A stretch of DNA of 64,000 nt, taken from positions 9,004,983 to 9,068,982 of the forward strand of contig NC_134541.1 in assembly GCF_050624435.1 (NCBI RefSeq). The letters are read 5' to 3'. The notes under the pieces were generated by a model. It was not told the DNA's origin. It worked only from the letters and a program-made list of their open reading frames with translations, and did no database searches. How positions within the stretch are numbered: the stretch's first letter is position 1; every line of letters begins with the position of its first letter. Source of the stretch: Tenrec ecaudatus (lineage: Eukaryota > Chordata > Mammalia > Afrosoricida > Tenrecidae). Made by a program: the position numbers and the translations under genes. Of this stretch, positions 1 through 11,715 are shown in pieces.

Positions 1-317
1 TGCAGGGAGGGGCAGGGTGTTTCTCTTTGCTAACCTTGGCCAACTTAATAAACAAGCCTCAACTTTGGCCCTGGACCCTGCTTCTGAAAAAAGAAAACAA
101 ACCAGCATCTCAACCTGGCCCTGGTCCTGTGAGAATCAGCTCCGTGTAGCTATAGGTCTTCGGGGTCCAGCCCTGGAGAAGCAAGCCAAGGGGAAACTTT
201 CAAGGGCTTTGTTCTTGCATGAGTGTGTGAACGCAGCAGGGTGGTTGTTGGCCGGTGCCACCAAGTTCATTCCAACTCATCCAAACCCCACAAAGCAGAT
301 TCCCTGCAGGGTTCTCT
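1..317. other. Intergenic, nothing recognised
   Basis: Short overlapping ORFs only, with no protein family resemblance and no repeat I can name. Confidence 0.5.
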
Positions 318-525
318 GAGCCCTGGTAGTGCTGTTGTTAAGCTCTTTGTTACTAAGCAGGAAGACAGTTGTATAAACCCATCAGTTGCTGGGCCAGAGA
401 AAGATGTGGCAGTCTGCTTCCATTAAGCCTTGGAAACCTTATGGGACCACCCTACTCTGTCCTGCAGGGATGCTGTGAGTGGGAATCATTGTGATAGCAA
501 GAGGTTTGGGGTTTTGGTTAGACTC
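318..525 (+). repeat. AfroSINE copy
   Basis: Reads GAGCCCTGGTAGTGCTGTTGT (tRNA-like head, diverged A box), then the body with AAGATGTGGCAGTCTGCTTC and the tail region around CTGTCCTGCAGGGATGCTGTG. It ends in a short T/G-rich tail. Confidence 0.75.
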
Positions 526-1368
526 TACAGGAAGAGAAAGCCAAGTCTTACTTCTGGGGAGCTGCTGGCTGGATTGAGACCACCAACCTTTTTGTTAGTG
601 GCTGAACGGCACTTTCTATTTCTTCCCCGAAGCCTAATTAGATTCATGAATCAATATCAAAGTACATTTCTAACTCACCATGCTTTAGCAAGAAATGAGA
701 GTAATTTATTGAATTTTCCATTGGGGAGGGACAGGGGCAAAAAAGAGGAGTTACTATTCCAGCAATCATCAGAAATTGGGTAGAACCCCCCCACCCCACA
801 ATCCAACACCTTCCCACCCACTGCCACCCACCTCTTCTCTCCTCTTGAGCCTCCTGGACAGTGTCTTTAAAAGGGTTCACTCTTGCCCGGAGCAAGTCAG
901 CTCTTCCTTATTAAAATAAAAATCCTATTAAGGCAATAGTAGACATTGATGGAGTGTATTTATGATATGAATTGCACACCAGGCTAGCCTCTTGAGTGAG
1001 TAAAAAATTTTTTCCAAAGATGAAAAATCCCCCAAAGATCCCGATACCCCATCAACAGTGCCATGGATAAAAGCCAGGGAAAGTGTGTGCACAAAATAAC
1101 AAACTAACACACAGCTTCCAATCCAACCCTGGAGCTCCTGCTTCTGGAAACAGCTTGCTCAGCAGTGACTCTCCAACCAAACTCAGGGCCTGGGGCCTCA
1201 CAGGTTCTACTAGCTGCACACCAGGAGATTTCTTGACTTCAAGGCGACTTTAAAACCAGTCTTTTCAAGACCCGTGGTTCAAAAGGACACCTCGGGGAAA
1301 ATGGCCTGTGTGGGTCACCCCAACTCCACGGCCCTCATTCAAAAGAGATCCCAAACCTCACCTATCCC
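526..1368. other. Intergenic, no gene seen
   Basis: AT-rich, apparently non-repetitive sequence. ORFs on both strands are short and have no recognisable family. Confidence 0.5.
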
Positions 1369-1965
1369 TCAGGGAGAACATTTGTTAAGTTGTAAACGGG
1401 ATGCATTGCATCGGGTAAATCTGCTGCACAAGGCGTTTTTAAAGCGTTGAAAAACAAAGCGTTCACTTTGAGGACTAAGGTGCCGCCTGACCCAGGTCAT
1501 GGTATTTTCAGTCGCCTCCTCGGGAGGTGAAAGTTGGACTTTGAATAAGGAAGACCAAGGGAGAATTGATGCATTTGCACCATGGTGCTGGGGAAGAATA
1601 TTGAAAGTACCATGGACCGCCAAAAGCACAAGCACACCTGTCTTGGAGGAACGATAGCCGGGATGTTCCTTAGAAGCAAGGGTAGAATTGCTTCCTCTCA
1701 AGGACTTTGGACATGCTCTAAGGGGAGATCCACCCCAGGAGAAGGGCATCACGCTTGGAAAGTGGATGGACACTGACACAGACAGAGGAAGACCCTTGAT
1801 GTGGTGGATTGACACGGTGGCTGCAACTCGGGGCTCACCTGCAAGAATAACTGCAAGGAATGTGCCGGTCTAGGGGGGTTTGGTTCTGTTGGATGGGGAG
1901 TGCCTGTGAGAGGTACCCACTCAATGGCACCTTACAACAACAACAATCAGGACACAGACAAGGCG
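1369..1965 (+). repeat. RTE-type LINE, 3' portion
   Basis: The degraded frames resemble the C-terminal part of an RTE/BovB-like polyprotein (FEDxG...LGKVxGQ...GRP...WIDTVAA order). It ends with CCTTACAACAACAACAAT, the (AAC)n tail of this family. Several stops and frameshifts make it a dead copy. Confidence 0.7.
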
Positions 1966-2569
1966 GAGAAATGGGGCATCATCTGGAGGAGAGTGGTCAT
2001 TAGCACTAGATCATAATGGCATCCAGGTGTTTCGAGAGAATTGGAGGCTTCAAGAGGACATGGGCAGGCAAATGGAACTGTCATGGAAGTGGGTGGCAGA
2101 TCAATACATCACAGTTACAAGTAGGACTGTTGAAATGGGAACAGTACCATAATTGGAACACACACATGATCCTCGGCAGAAGAGATTGGTCCCATGCTTT
2201 CTGACCAAGATAATCAGAACATGACTCTTGACTATATGGCCCCAGAATGGCAGTCTCTATCAAGTATACAGGCAAGTCCCTGAGGGGTGCTGCCCCTCCC
2301 TGGGCTAGTTAGGCAAGTGATGATAATCCACTTTATCCTGCACTCTGCCTGAAGGCAAGACTGTCCCGTTTCTAGTTAATGGTAAGACGGAATTCATTGG
2401 GGGCTTAATTTATGCAAAGACTCATCAAGTAGATATTGGGCCTTCACTGTTACCTGAGTCCTTCTGCACACTGGGTGCTCAGAACTGAGGTACTAATCTG
2501 AATCCCAGGAGATTAGTGGATTTCTCACTCTCAACTTGTCTTTTTATATCACCAACACAATTAAGAAAA
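1966..2569. other. Intergenic, no gene seen
   Basis: No repeat or coding family recognised with confidence. The two 60-70 residue ORFs here are unsupported. Confidence 0.4.
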
Positions 2570-2770
2570 CAAATCACTGCCTTCAAGTTGATTCTGACCC
2601 ATAGTGACCCTATAAAACAGAGTAGAACTGCCCCTGTGGGCTTCTGGGACTGCAACCTTTATCAGAAGTAAAAAGCCTCCACTTTCTCCCACAGGGTGCC
2701 TGGTGGTTTTGAACTGCTGACCTTATGGTTAGCAGCCCAACTCATATCGCACTATGCCACCAGGACCCCT
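2570..2770 (-). repeat. AfroSINE copy
   Basis: Reverse-oriented SINE. Tail side TTGATTCTGACCCATAGTGAC comes first, then CCCCTGTGGGCTTCTGGGAC, ending at the head CACTATGCCACCAGGACCCC. Confidence 0.85.
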
Positions 2771-3399
2771 AGCACAATGAAAGTCCAGTCTAAAGCTGTC
2801 TGCTGACAACACAGAATCACAGTTAAGCATATGGCTTGCCTTTGTCCTGTTGTCACTAACAGCCCTGAATTTCACCTTCTGCACCGGGGCAAGGAGAACT
2901 GGAATCTCGCTGGCCTGGGACGATGAGAGGAGATGATGCGTGTGAAGTGTTCCTCCTGAGACCTGACTCCCAGAAAAGATCTGGTACTGTTAGGGGTCAA
3001 ATCTTGATGCGCACACAACCCCAAACCAACCCCTGTTAGCTTTGGAAGTGATCTTTTTGGAAAGAGGGTCACTGGCGATGTCATCAGAGAACCCTATTTG
3101 AGTGGCGACCTTATCACAAAGGAGACTGAGAGGTGCTGGTGGAGAGAACAGGTACGTCTGCAAGCCCTGCAACATCTGAGACTGCCAGAGGCTGAGAGAA
3201 CCTTCCAAGACAGCAGGGCCTCCGGAATTGCGAGAGGCGAAATGCCTGTTCTTCAAAGGCACCTAGTTTGTGCTGGCTGTGTTACAAGAGATGTGGGGGA
3301 CGAATACAGCCTCAGATCGGACTCAAACAGCCCGTTTAAGGATGTCAGGGGACACACCCAGTCTTTCTACCAAACAGAAAGCTTACTTTGGTGACAGGG
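2771..3399. other. Intergenic, no gene seen
   Basis: Short ORFs on both strands of up to 98 codons with no family resemblance. Confidence 0.4.
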
Positions 3400-3720
3400 A
3401 TCTTAGAAGCTCAGGGGCGGCCCTCGAAGATACAACAATTGGTCTCTCCCCATCGGGAGGAAAGAAAGATGGTGAACAATTCGATGGAGCCGGCTCTGAG
3501 AAGGATCACATGAGAAGGTCCTGAATAGAGTGGGAGAAACACATGGAACCAAACTCAAAACCATTAAAGAAATCAAGCTAACAGGTCTCATAGAGACTGG
3601 TGGAGCCCAAGACGATGACCCTTAGTAACCTTTAGGTCTGGAACAATCAACCCCTTAAGACCCAAAGGGCAAGGTTGACCGGAGGACCCAGTGCAGAGGG
3701 TTAGGAAAGCTGGAAGCAGG
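3400..3720 (+). repeat. Probable L1 fragment upstream of the 3' UTR
   Basis: Contains AACCAAACTCAAAACCATTA...GGTCTCATAGAGACTGGTGGAGCCC, the kind of sequence that precedes the 3' UTR in afrotherian L1s (recognised from memory). Confidence 0.4.
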
Positions 3721-4737
3721 AATCACGGGGAAGAGGTAGGGTCCGTGATGGTAGGTTGAGGAGATTGCAACTGGTGAGTTGAAACAAAATGTGCCCCAGC
3801 TGTTGCCAGCGAAAATGATCGCCGGCTATGCAAAGCTTCACCTAATTCCAAAGCCCCAAAGTACAAAACAAAACAAACTGACATTGATATCACACGGTTT
3901 CAATGTACATTAAGCTGTGAGGAATAGAATTACATGAAATTCTTATTCCCTCCCTAAACAGCAAGAACTTTGCCATTTTAAAACGACCACTCTTTTCATT
4001 GAAAACAACAACAAAAGGAAATGCTGGATTCTGGACTCGGACTGAATGCGGAGCTCCAAAGTACCTGGGACCATCGGCTCACCCAGTCTCAGCTGTGGCA
4101 GGAGCTTCTCACCGCCATCCGTTTCCGGCATGAATGCTGTCCTGCGCTCTGTAATTAAGAAATCCACTAATTATAGCATATTTCTGAGATGAAATCTGCT
4201 GCTTTTCACTAGAGGAATTCAACTCCCTTGGCGTTTGGAACAATTTAGAACCTGTAGATTCGGGACAGGAGCTTGGCTGGCTTCCCTGGATTCCTGAGCT
4301 GAACACGTACACTATCGGATGCTTACAAAGAAAACAATGCAAGAGATCAAATAGATGGCTTCCCCTTTAGACAGTAAATCCTTGAAATAGTGATACAGGT
4401 GTACCAGGGACTTCAAAAGAGTTCATGGACTATTCCATTTTCTTTGTATCCCATTTTCTCATGTGTTTTTGGAAGACCCCTCTCTTGTAGTACTGCCCAT
4501 TGACCTCAAGTGAAGCTAATTCATGGTGGCAAAGAACAATTTGTCATGATAGGACAAAGTACAATTCCCTCATGGGGCAATTTTCTGAGGCAGTTTGCCA
4601 GGTCGTTCTTCCACCACGCAGCTAGTAGGTTCAAATCTCCAGCTTCTCGATGAACAGCCAAGAGCTTTATCCACGACATCACATGGGCTCCTTGTGATTT
4701 AAATGAGCAGTTGTAGAAACATTTTCGAGTGTGCGAC
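3721..4737. other. Intergenic, mostly unassigned
   Basis: 4140-4340 is unique-looking AT-rich sequence. 4405-4480 has a GACTTCAAAAGAGTTCATGGA segment found in old dispersed mammalian repeats and echoed at 54900. No gene is seen. Confidence 0.4.
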
Positions 4738-4745
4738 CCATCCAT

Positions 4746-4762
4746 AAAAAATCATGCACCCA
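4746..4762 (+). repeat. Target-site duplication copy 1 of the L1 pile-up
   Basis: AAAAAATCATGCACCCA, repeated perfectly at 6112-6128 and imperfectly at 7050-7070. It marks the 5' border of the first L1 block. Confidence 0.75.
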
Positions 4763-5690
4763 AGCAAATGTGGTGAAGAAAGCTGATGGTGCCCGGCTAT
4801 CAAAAGAGATAGTGTCTGGGGTCTTAAAGGCTTGAAGGTGAACAAGCGGCCATCTAGCTCAGAAGCAAATAAGCCCACATGCAAGAAGCACACCGGCCAG
4901 TGCGATCACGAGGTGCCCAAGGGACCAGGTATAAGGCATCATGCAAAAAAAAAAAAAGATATAAGTGTGTGTATGTATGTGTATATATGTGTATATGTAT
5001 ATATGTATGTGTATATATGTATATATATATCATATTAAATGAAGGGGGAAGTGCAGAGTGGAGACCCAAGGCCCAAGTGTCGGCCAATGGAGATCCCCTC
5101 ATAGAGGGGTTTAGGAGAGGAGATGGGTTAATTAGGGTGTGAGGTAGTATCGATGAAGAACACAGCTTTCCCCCAGATCCTGGATGCTTCCTCTCCCCAA
5201 CTACCATGATCCGAATTCTACCTTGCAGGGCTGGATAGGACAGAGGCTGTACACTGGTACATATGAGGGTTGGAGGTACAGGGAATCCAGGGTGGATGAT
5301 ACCTTCAGGACCAAGGGTGTGAGGGACGATGCTGGGAGAGTGGAGGGTGAGTGGGTTGGAAAGGGGGAACTGATTACAAGGATCCACATGTGACCTCTTC
5401 CCTGGGAGAGGGACAGCAGAGAAGGGGGGAAGGGAGACTCCAGATAGGGCAAGATATGACAAAATAACGATGTATAAATTACCAAGGGCATATGAGGGAG
5501 GGGGGAATGGGGAGGGAGGGGGGGGAAGAGGACCTGATGCAAGGGGCTTAAGTGGAGAGCAAATGCCTTGAGAATGATTGGGGCAGGGAATGTATGGATG
5601 TGCTTTATACAATTGATGTATGTATATGTATGGATTGTGGTAAGAGTTGTTTGAGTCCCTAATAAAATGTAAAAGAAGAAAAGAGAAAAA
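4763..5690 (+). mobile_element. 5'-truncated L1, 3' UTR copy A
   Basis: Carries the family's 3' UTR marks: GTCTTAAAGGCTTGAAGGTGA, CACACCGGCCAGTGCGATCAC, GATGCTTCCTCTCCCC, then TGCTTTATACAATTGATGTATG and GAGTCCCTAATAAAATG plus an A-rich tail. An A-run and a TATG/TATA microsatellite interrupt it at 4945-5035. Confidence 0.85.
4965..5035 (+). repeat. TATG/TATA microsatellite
   Basis: Alternating TGTATGTATG/TATATATG steps inside L1 copy A, directly after an A13 run, which suggests it grew from an insertion tail. Confidence 0.85.
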
Positions 5691-5815
5691 AATGATTAGG
5701 GCAAAGACTGTACAGATGTGCTTTATACAATTGATGTATGTATATGTATGAACTGTGAAAAGAATTGTATCAGCCCCAATAAATTGTTAAAATAAAAAAA
5801 ATTTAAAAAAAAAAG
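5691..5815 (+). mobile_element. Very short L1 3' end, copy B
   Basis: Only the last ~120 bp of the L1 3' UTR (GCTTTATACAATTGATGTATG...AATAAATTG) with its own A-rich tail. It is embedded in the tail of copy A. Confidence 0.75.
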
Positions 5816-6111
5816 ATTGGATATACAGCCCACCCCCAAGAGGATGAATAACAGAAATATGGGTGAAGGGAGACAACCAACAGTGTAAAACACAAAATAA
5901 CAACAATAATATATAATTGATCAAGGATTCATGAGGGTGGGAGAGTGGGGGGCAGGGGAGGATGGGGAGAGGAGCTGATACCAAGGGCTCAAGTAGAAAG
6001 AAAATGTTTTGGAAATGTTGATGGCAACATATGTACAAGTGTGCTTAATACAATTGAATGATGGATTGTTATAAGATTTGTAAGAGCCCACCAATAAAAT
6101 GATTAATGAAA
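5816..6111 (+). mobile_element. Short L1 3' end, copy C
   Basis: Begins at the CCCCCAAGAGGATGAATAACA part of the 3' UTR and ends CCACCAATAAAATGATTAATG plus A8. It is the third tail in the pile-up. Confidence 0.75.
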
Positions 6112-6128
6112 AAAAAATCATGCACCCA

Positions 6129-7049
6129 GAGCACTTTGTTGTAATAACCAAGCATTCTGTGATGTTCACCTTCCCGACACGTTCGCTAAAAGCAAAATGT
6201 GAGCATAGCAAATGTGGTGAAGAAAGCTGATGGTACCCGGCTATCAAAAGATATATCATCAGGGATCTTAAAGGCCTGAAGATAAACAAGTGGCCATCTA
6301 GCTGAGAAGCAACAAAGCCCCCAGGAAAGAAGCACACCAGCCTGTGTGATCATGAAGTGTCGATGGGATCAGGAATCAGGCATCGAAGACCCAGAACAAA
6401 AGATCATTTCAATGTGAGCAAGGGAGAGTTCGGAGTGGAGACCCAAAGCCCAACTGCAGACAATTCAACATCCCCTTACAGAAGGATCACAAGGAAAAAA
6501 TGAGCCAGTCAGGGTGCAGTGCAGCACCCATGAAATACACAGCTGTCCTCTAGCTCTTTAATGCTTCCTCTCCCCTCCCCCACTATCATGACCCCAATTC
6601 TACCTTACAAATCTGGCTAGACCAGAGCATATACATGGGTACAGATAAGAGCTGGAAACACAGGGAATCCAGGACAGATAAACCCCTCAGGACTAATAAT
6701 GAGAGTAGTGATACCAGGAGGGTAAGAGGAAGGTGGGCGGGGACAAAGGACAAACCAATCACATTGATCTATATATAACCCCTTCCCAGGGGGACAAACA
6801 ACAGAAAAGTGGGTGAAGGAAGACAGTGGTCAGTGTAATACATGAAAAAGAGTTATAAATTGTCAAGGTTCATAAGGGAGAGAGGGTGGGGTAGGGGGAA
6901 TATGAGTAGCTGATATCAAGGGCTCAAGTACAAAGAAAATGTTTTTGAAAATGATGATGGCAACATACATACAAATGTGCTTGACCCAATGGGTGCATGT
7001 ATGGATTGTGATAAGAGCTGTAAGAGCCCCCCAAAAATGATTATTTTTT
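6129..7049 (+). mobile_element. 5'-truncated L1, 3' UTR copy D
   Basis: Collinear with copy A but with about 65 bp more at its 5' side (GAGCACTTTGTTGTAATAACC) and no microsatellite. It ends GAGCCCCCCAAAAATGATT. It is flanked by AAAAAATCATGCACCCA on the left and a degraded version on the right. Confidence 0.85.
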
Positions 7050-7070
7050 AAAAAATCATCCACTCTCCCA

Positions 7071-7502
7071 ATATAAATATAATTTATAAAAATAATCCCC
7101 AGGTTTTGCTCGGCTCATATAGTTCGTGCTTGAAAAGCATGCACACACACAAAGCTACAGCTACTAAAAAGCTGAGACGAGGGAGGAATTGTTTTTTGAA
7201 GTGTAAATGAATACACCTTCATCGTTTTGAAATTCTTGGTTTCATACTTCGTCGGTGAGCAATTCCGAAGTCTGATTCGGAGTTTGATTTATTTCCTTTC
7301 TTGCTTTTGGTGCCTGCCATGTGTGGAGTGGTGCCAAAGATAAGGAGGGCACCATTCGCTGTACTTAATTAATCAGGAAACTTAATTTTCAGTCCCATCC
7401 AATGATGCACAGATTTTTCTTAAAATACTTTTACACTCGCATTGGAATTCTCTGCAAGCGGTGGCTCATGAGCAGAGATATTTTTAAGCCACTCAAGTCT
7501 TT
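7071..7502. other. Intergenic, no gene seen
   Basis: AT-rich and apparently unique, with no recognisable ORF or repeat. Confidence 0.5.
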
Positions 7503-7682
7503 TAGAGGCAGCCGTGGCCGTGCAGTGGTCAGAAGGTTGGAGGGTCAAGGCTGCGCTGGGATCTGCAGGAGAGAGACGTGGTGATCTGCTTCTATGAAGT
7601 TCACAGTCAGGAAAATGCTATGGGACCATTCTAATCTCTCATGTGGTGTTGCTCTGGGTCCGAACTGACTTGACAGCACCCA
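7503..7682 (+). repeat. AfroSINE copy, diverged
   Basis: Head GCAGCCGTGGCCGTGCAGTGG, body with GTGATCTGCTTCTATGAAG, and tail GGGTCCGAACTGACTTGACAG are all readable. Confidence 0.7.
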
Positions 7683-7877
7683 GGAGGCCATTTTATAGGC
7701 GTTAAAATAGGAGAACTATGACATTTAATCCATAAATCCAAGGAAAGAGGCTCTTCTGGAGATGGCAGTGCTTGGCTCTTGCCCCTGATAGGCCTGTTGC
7801 TGTTATTGTTTGTTCCATCCAATTGATTGTGACTCGGAGTCAGCCCGTGTGTTATAGAACAGCCCTACACAGTCCTC

Positions 7878-8097
7878 CGGAGCCCTGGTGATGCCGTGGT
7901 GAAGCATCAGGCTGCATTCTGTAAGGTTAGCAGTTCAAAGCCACCAGTGACCCCGACAAAGAAAGATGAAGATGCAGCTCTCTACTGCCATCAACAGTTA
8001 CCATCTCAGAACCCCACAGGGGGAGTTCTGCCCTGTCCTGTGGGGTCATTATGAGTGAGCCTCAGCTCGATGGTGAGTTTGGTTGGTTTGTTACAGC
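7878..8097 (+). repeat. AfroSINE copy
   Basis: Complete from GGAGCCCTGGTGATGCCGTG through GGTTAGCAGTTCAAAGCCAC (B box) to the GAGTTTGGTTGGTTTG tail. Confidence 0.85.
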
Positions 8098-10200
8098 GTT
8101 TTCCTGGCTGCCATCTTTACGGAGCCAGATCACCAGTCTTTGTCCCTCAGAGCAGCCGAGGGGGTTGACGCGCACTCTTGTCAGTTAGCAGCCGAGCGCT
8201 TCAATGTTGCACCATCAGAGCGTCTTCTAATAGAGACCCACGTTCCAGACCCACCAGGCAAATCGTGGCGACTGCGTGACTGTTTGTTCAATAGAAGCTT
8301 CCAAATGGAAGTGGATTGAAGCAGAATCCCCGAGGAGACAAGGCAGTAGGACACGGAGGTTCTTCGGGCAAAGGGTGGTGGGATGGACCCCTGGAAGCGG
8401 TCAATAAAAACGGGGTCACTCCAACCCTGGTTTCGGAAGGAGAGTGAGGCAGCAGACGCTGGTGATGGGTTGGACCAGGAGGATTGATAGAGGCCGGTGT
8501 CAAAGAGGACCACCAGAAGCAAAGATGGCTCCCCGATGCTGGCTGGCATATCTTGATAGTTGAGATGTGCATTGCACGGGAGATGAGTGGAGGACCTCTT
8601 TATAAGTGACCATCAAGTCTCCCTGACTTCAATTGAGAAACAGACCTCGCGGGCCCAGCTGGTTCTCACCAAATCCTCTGCCACCAGCTACGTCCAAACC
8701 CTCGCTGAGTTTACACAGTGGCCCCTTTGCTTTCCTTGTGGACGCGCTCTCGACTGCACCGCAGTGATGGGGAGCATTGTGAGCATCAGGCTGCCTCAGC
8801 TGTAATTTGCCTACAGTAACATTGGCAATTTTCAGGTGTCCATTTCTATGGGTTTTGAGAAAATCGGGATGTAGGGTATTACCACTGAATTTTCTTTTAA
8901 ATGCCAGCAGGTATATTTTAAAACATCCATCAGATCAAACAACTAGAATGACCAAAGCTTCTATTTGCTTACCTTTGAGGAATAAAATTCACAATCATTC
9001 TAAGTACCTGTGTGCTCAGAGTGTATGGTCCTGCCACTCACTGGACCTCTGCTCTTGACACATCCTATGCTTCTCCTTGGGAATTCTGCCCCAGACAAAT
9101 GCGTCTCCTTGTTATTCCTGGACATCCCAAGTTCATTCCCACCCCAGGGCCTTTGCACCGCCTTCAAGTAGCTTCCAGGCTTTCTGTCTAACTTTATTCT
9201 CATTTCGGTTGCAAATGTGGACACACACGCACACACACCAAACACACACATACATCTCTTTAGCAGAATTTCTCTTTCTACTTAATTTTCACTCCTAATT
9301 AATATGTACATATATGCTTGTTCACTATCTCTCTCCACTAGATGCAAGTTCCACTAACCAAGACATGCCTTATTTGGTTGTTCATTGTAGCTCCATCACC
9401 AAGACTAGGACAGACATTCCAGTCACATGAGAAAGTAAGAAAAAAATGGAGAGATGGATGGGTGGACAGAGAGACAGAGGGATGACTGGACCATTAGGGA
9501 TAACAGGGAGGGTGTTCTGGGCTGATTCCTCACCAGCTCCGCCTCTAGAGGCGGAGGCGAGGTTCCTATGTCCACTTTGAATCTCATAGACAGCTAGCAA
9601 ACTTTCCAATGTAACAGGCTTATATCAAGCCTTTAAGCATGCAATCTAAGCCGATTGGAAGGGGGAGGGAACCCCAAAGCCTGAACTTTGCGTGGTTGCA
9701 AGGACTGCATTTTGTCCTATGAGAAAAAGGTATCATCAACACTTCATTTATCTGCTCTTCCCTGTCGCCTCTTTTGCTCACGACTCGGTCTTCTTGTGAT
9801 GTTTGCACCATCTGGAATTTGCACCTCCCAAATAAACAAGCCCTCTTTCTCCCAAGCTGCCATAATGAAGCTCATTCTATTGAATATCTGGAAAATGGCC
9901 TTCACCGCCATCCGCTTAATTGGGTCACGTGGTCTAGTTTGCATTCAGGCATTTCACATATTATGTCTTTTTTATTTTCCCCAGAATTATTTTTTGTGGA
10001 GCTTTTAAGAAAGACATTCTGTTAGCAAAGGGCAGTTTGCTGATTATAATTACCAAATTTCTCTCCTGAGTACCTCTCTGGGCAAATATATTCAGTTCTA
10101 TGGCTCTGACTGTTGACTGGGCTTATTATTTTTATTAGGCAATGTATAAAATAGGTACATTTATTATATACATAAACTGTCTAGTCCTCAACTATTTTAA
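8098..10200. other. 2.1 kb intergenic stretch with little repeat
   Basis: One of the longer stretches with few recognisable repeats. It holds an interrupted CA microsatellite at 9221-9253 and many short ORFs without family resemblance. 8790-9010 is AT-rich, unique-looking sequence that could be conserved non-coding DNA, though alignment would be needed. Confidence 0.4.
9221..9253 (+). repeat. Interrupted CA microsatellite
   Basis: GGACACACACGCACACACACC followed by AAACACACACATACAT. Confidence 0.8.
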
Positions 10201-10395
10201 AGAGAGGAAATAGGCCACCAAGTTGATTCCAACTCATAGTGACCCTATCAGGATGGAGTAGCTCTCTCTTTGGTTTTCCAAGATTTCAAATCTAAATCCT
10301 AAAGCAGAGAACCTCCTCTTTCTAGATCGGCTGGCAGGTTTGAACCACTGATCTTGTGGTTGGCTGCTCAATTTGTGACATACTGTACCACCAGC
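10201..10395 (-). repeat. AfroSINE, first of three in tandem
   Basis: Minus-strand copy from AAGTTGATTCCAACTCATAG to the head CATACTGTACCACCAGCTCTC. The next copy follows with no spacer. Confidence 0.85.
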
Positions 10396-10572
10396 TCTCA
10401 CTGCCATTGAGTCAATGCTGACTCATAGTGAGCCCCTATACGCTTCCAACACTGTGACAGTTTATGGGTGTAGAAAGCCCAGTCTTTCTCATGAAGAGCT
10501 GCTGGTGGTTTCAAACAGCTGACCATGCAGATCGCAGCCCAATGTCTAACCACTATACCACCAGGCTCCCTT
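10396..10572 (-). repeat. AfroSINE, second of three in tandem
   Basis: Starts GCCATTGAGTCAATGCTGACT and ends CACTATACCACCAGGCTCCC. Confidence 0.85.
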
Positions 10573-10579
10573 CTATTAA

Positions 10580-10795
10580 AAAAACAAAAACACTCAAACT
10601 CACTGCCATCGACTTGATGCCAACTCATAGCAACCCTACAAAACAGGGTGGAATGGCCCCTGTGGGTTTCCAACACTGTAACTCTTTACACCAGACAGCC
10701 TCTTCTTTCTTCTGAGGAGCGCCTGGTGGTTTTGAAGTGCTGACCTTGTGGTGAGCAGCCCAGTGCATAACCCACTGCACCACCAGGGCTCCTTA
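10580..10795 (-). repeat. AfroSINE, third of three in tandem
   Basis: Begins after a short A-rich spacer with CACTGCCATCGACTTGATGCC. It is the best preserved of the three and ends CACTGCACCACCAGGGCTCC. Confidence 0.9.
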
Positions 10796-11499
10796 GGAAG
10801 AGGAAAGGGGAAGAGGGGGCCTGCTATGACTTGGGAAGAAAGAGAGGCATGCGGTCACTCCTCATCTACCAAGCACGTGAGGGGTCCCAGGGGAAAATGT
10901 CAGAAGAGAACAAACTTGAACCTCAAGGGCTTCCAGCCAAGACGGATGGATTTCCGCTCAAGGAGGGCAACCGTCAAGGCCAGGGCTCTGAGCACCATTC
11001 TGGAGTTGTATTTCACATTCGGTAGAAATGGAAAGCTGTCACTTTCCTCAAGCACTCAATGCCTCCACACTCCAGAAGGAAATTGGAAATGTCCTTCCTT
11101 CCCCCGACTTTAATTGAACATTTCTGAGGAAACGGATCACCTGCATCAAAGTCCCCTCTTGGTATAATTACGACACCCAGACAATTAAGGCGGTGTCCCT
11201 AAAAGGAAAAACCTAGTGATTTATTTGGCATTTTTTCAAATTAGAGCAGGATTGTTGCATTTGTCTGGTTCGTGCTGAAATATGAAGGGGGTGAAGTTGG
11301 GGGAAATGAGGAAAAAAAGGAACTGTCAGTTTGAAATAGCATCTGAATCATATCCAGAGCCAGCTTTAAAATACCCTTTAAAATCCGCCCTCCCACTCGC
11401 ACACTGTCGTTACAAGTTTAAAGGTATAAATCAATTGCATTTCTCGGGTGGCGAGTTGGGTACCTGTCAAAAAATGTGCAGGCACACTCTTTGATGAAT
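10796..11499. other. Intergenic; candidate conserved non-coding stretch at 11110-11280
   Basis: No gene. 11110-11280 is repeat-free and rich in AT-core words such as GACAATTAAGGCGG and CTAGTGATTTATTTGGC, typical of developmental conserved elements. Conservation cannot be judged from one sequence. Confidence 0.25.
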
Positions 11500-11715
11500 A
11501 AATGCTACTCCCAGGAATTTATTCTTCAGATACACTTGCACAAATTCCCAAAGATAACCGAGCATAAATATAGCCAAAGATGTTCATAGCAAAATTATTT
11601 ATGGAAGCAGAACATTGGAGACAACCTAAGTGTCCATCAATAGGAAACTGATATAAATTCTGCTGTCATCAAACAATAGAGCAGAAGAGCTGAGAAACAG
11701 AATATGCTAGATCGG
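11500..11715 (+). repeat. Old L1 (L1M-like) 3' fragment
   Basis: Contains AGATGTTCATAGCAAAATTAT and AACATTGGAGACAACCTAAG then GTGTCCATCAATAGGAAACTG, characteristic of ancient mammalian L1 3' ends. Confidence 0.75.

Noticed and set aside
4854-5612. 252-codon minus-strand ORF, the longest in the window
   Set aside because: It is the antisense of an L1 3' UTR plus a TATG microsatellite (runs of YIYIYTHTYIH) and has no protein family resemblance.
10201-10795. tRNA genes suggested by A-box and B-box words
   Set aside because: These boxes belong to the tRNA-derived heads of SINEs. No cloverleaf with an intact acceptor stem was found here or in the other copies.
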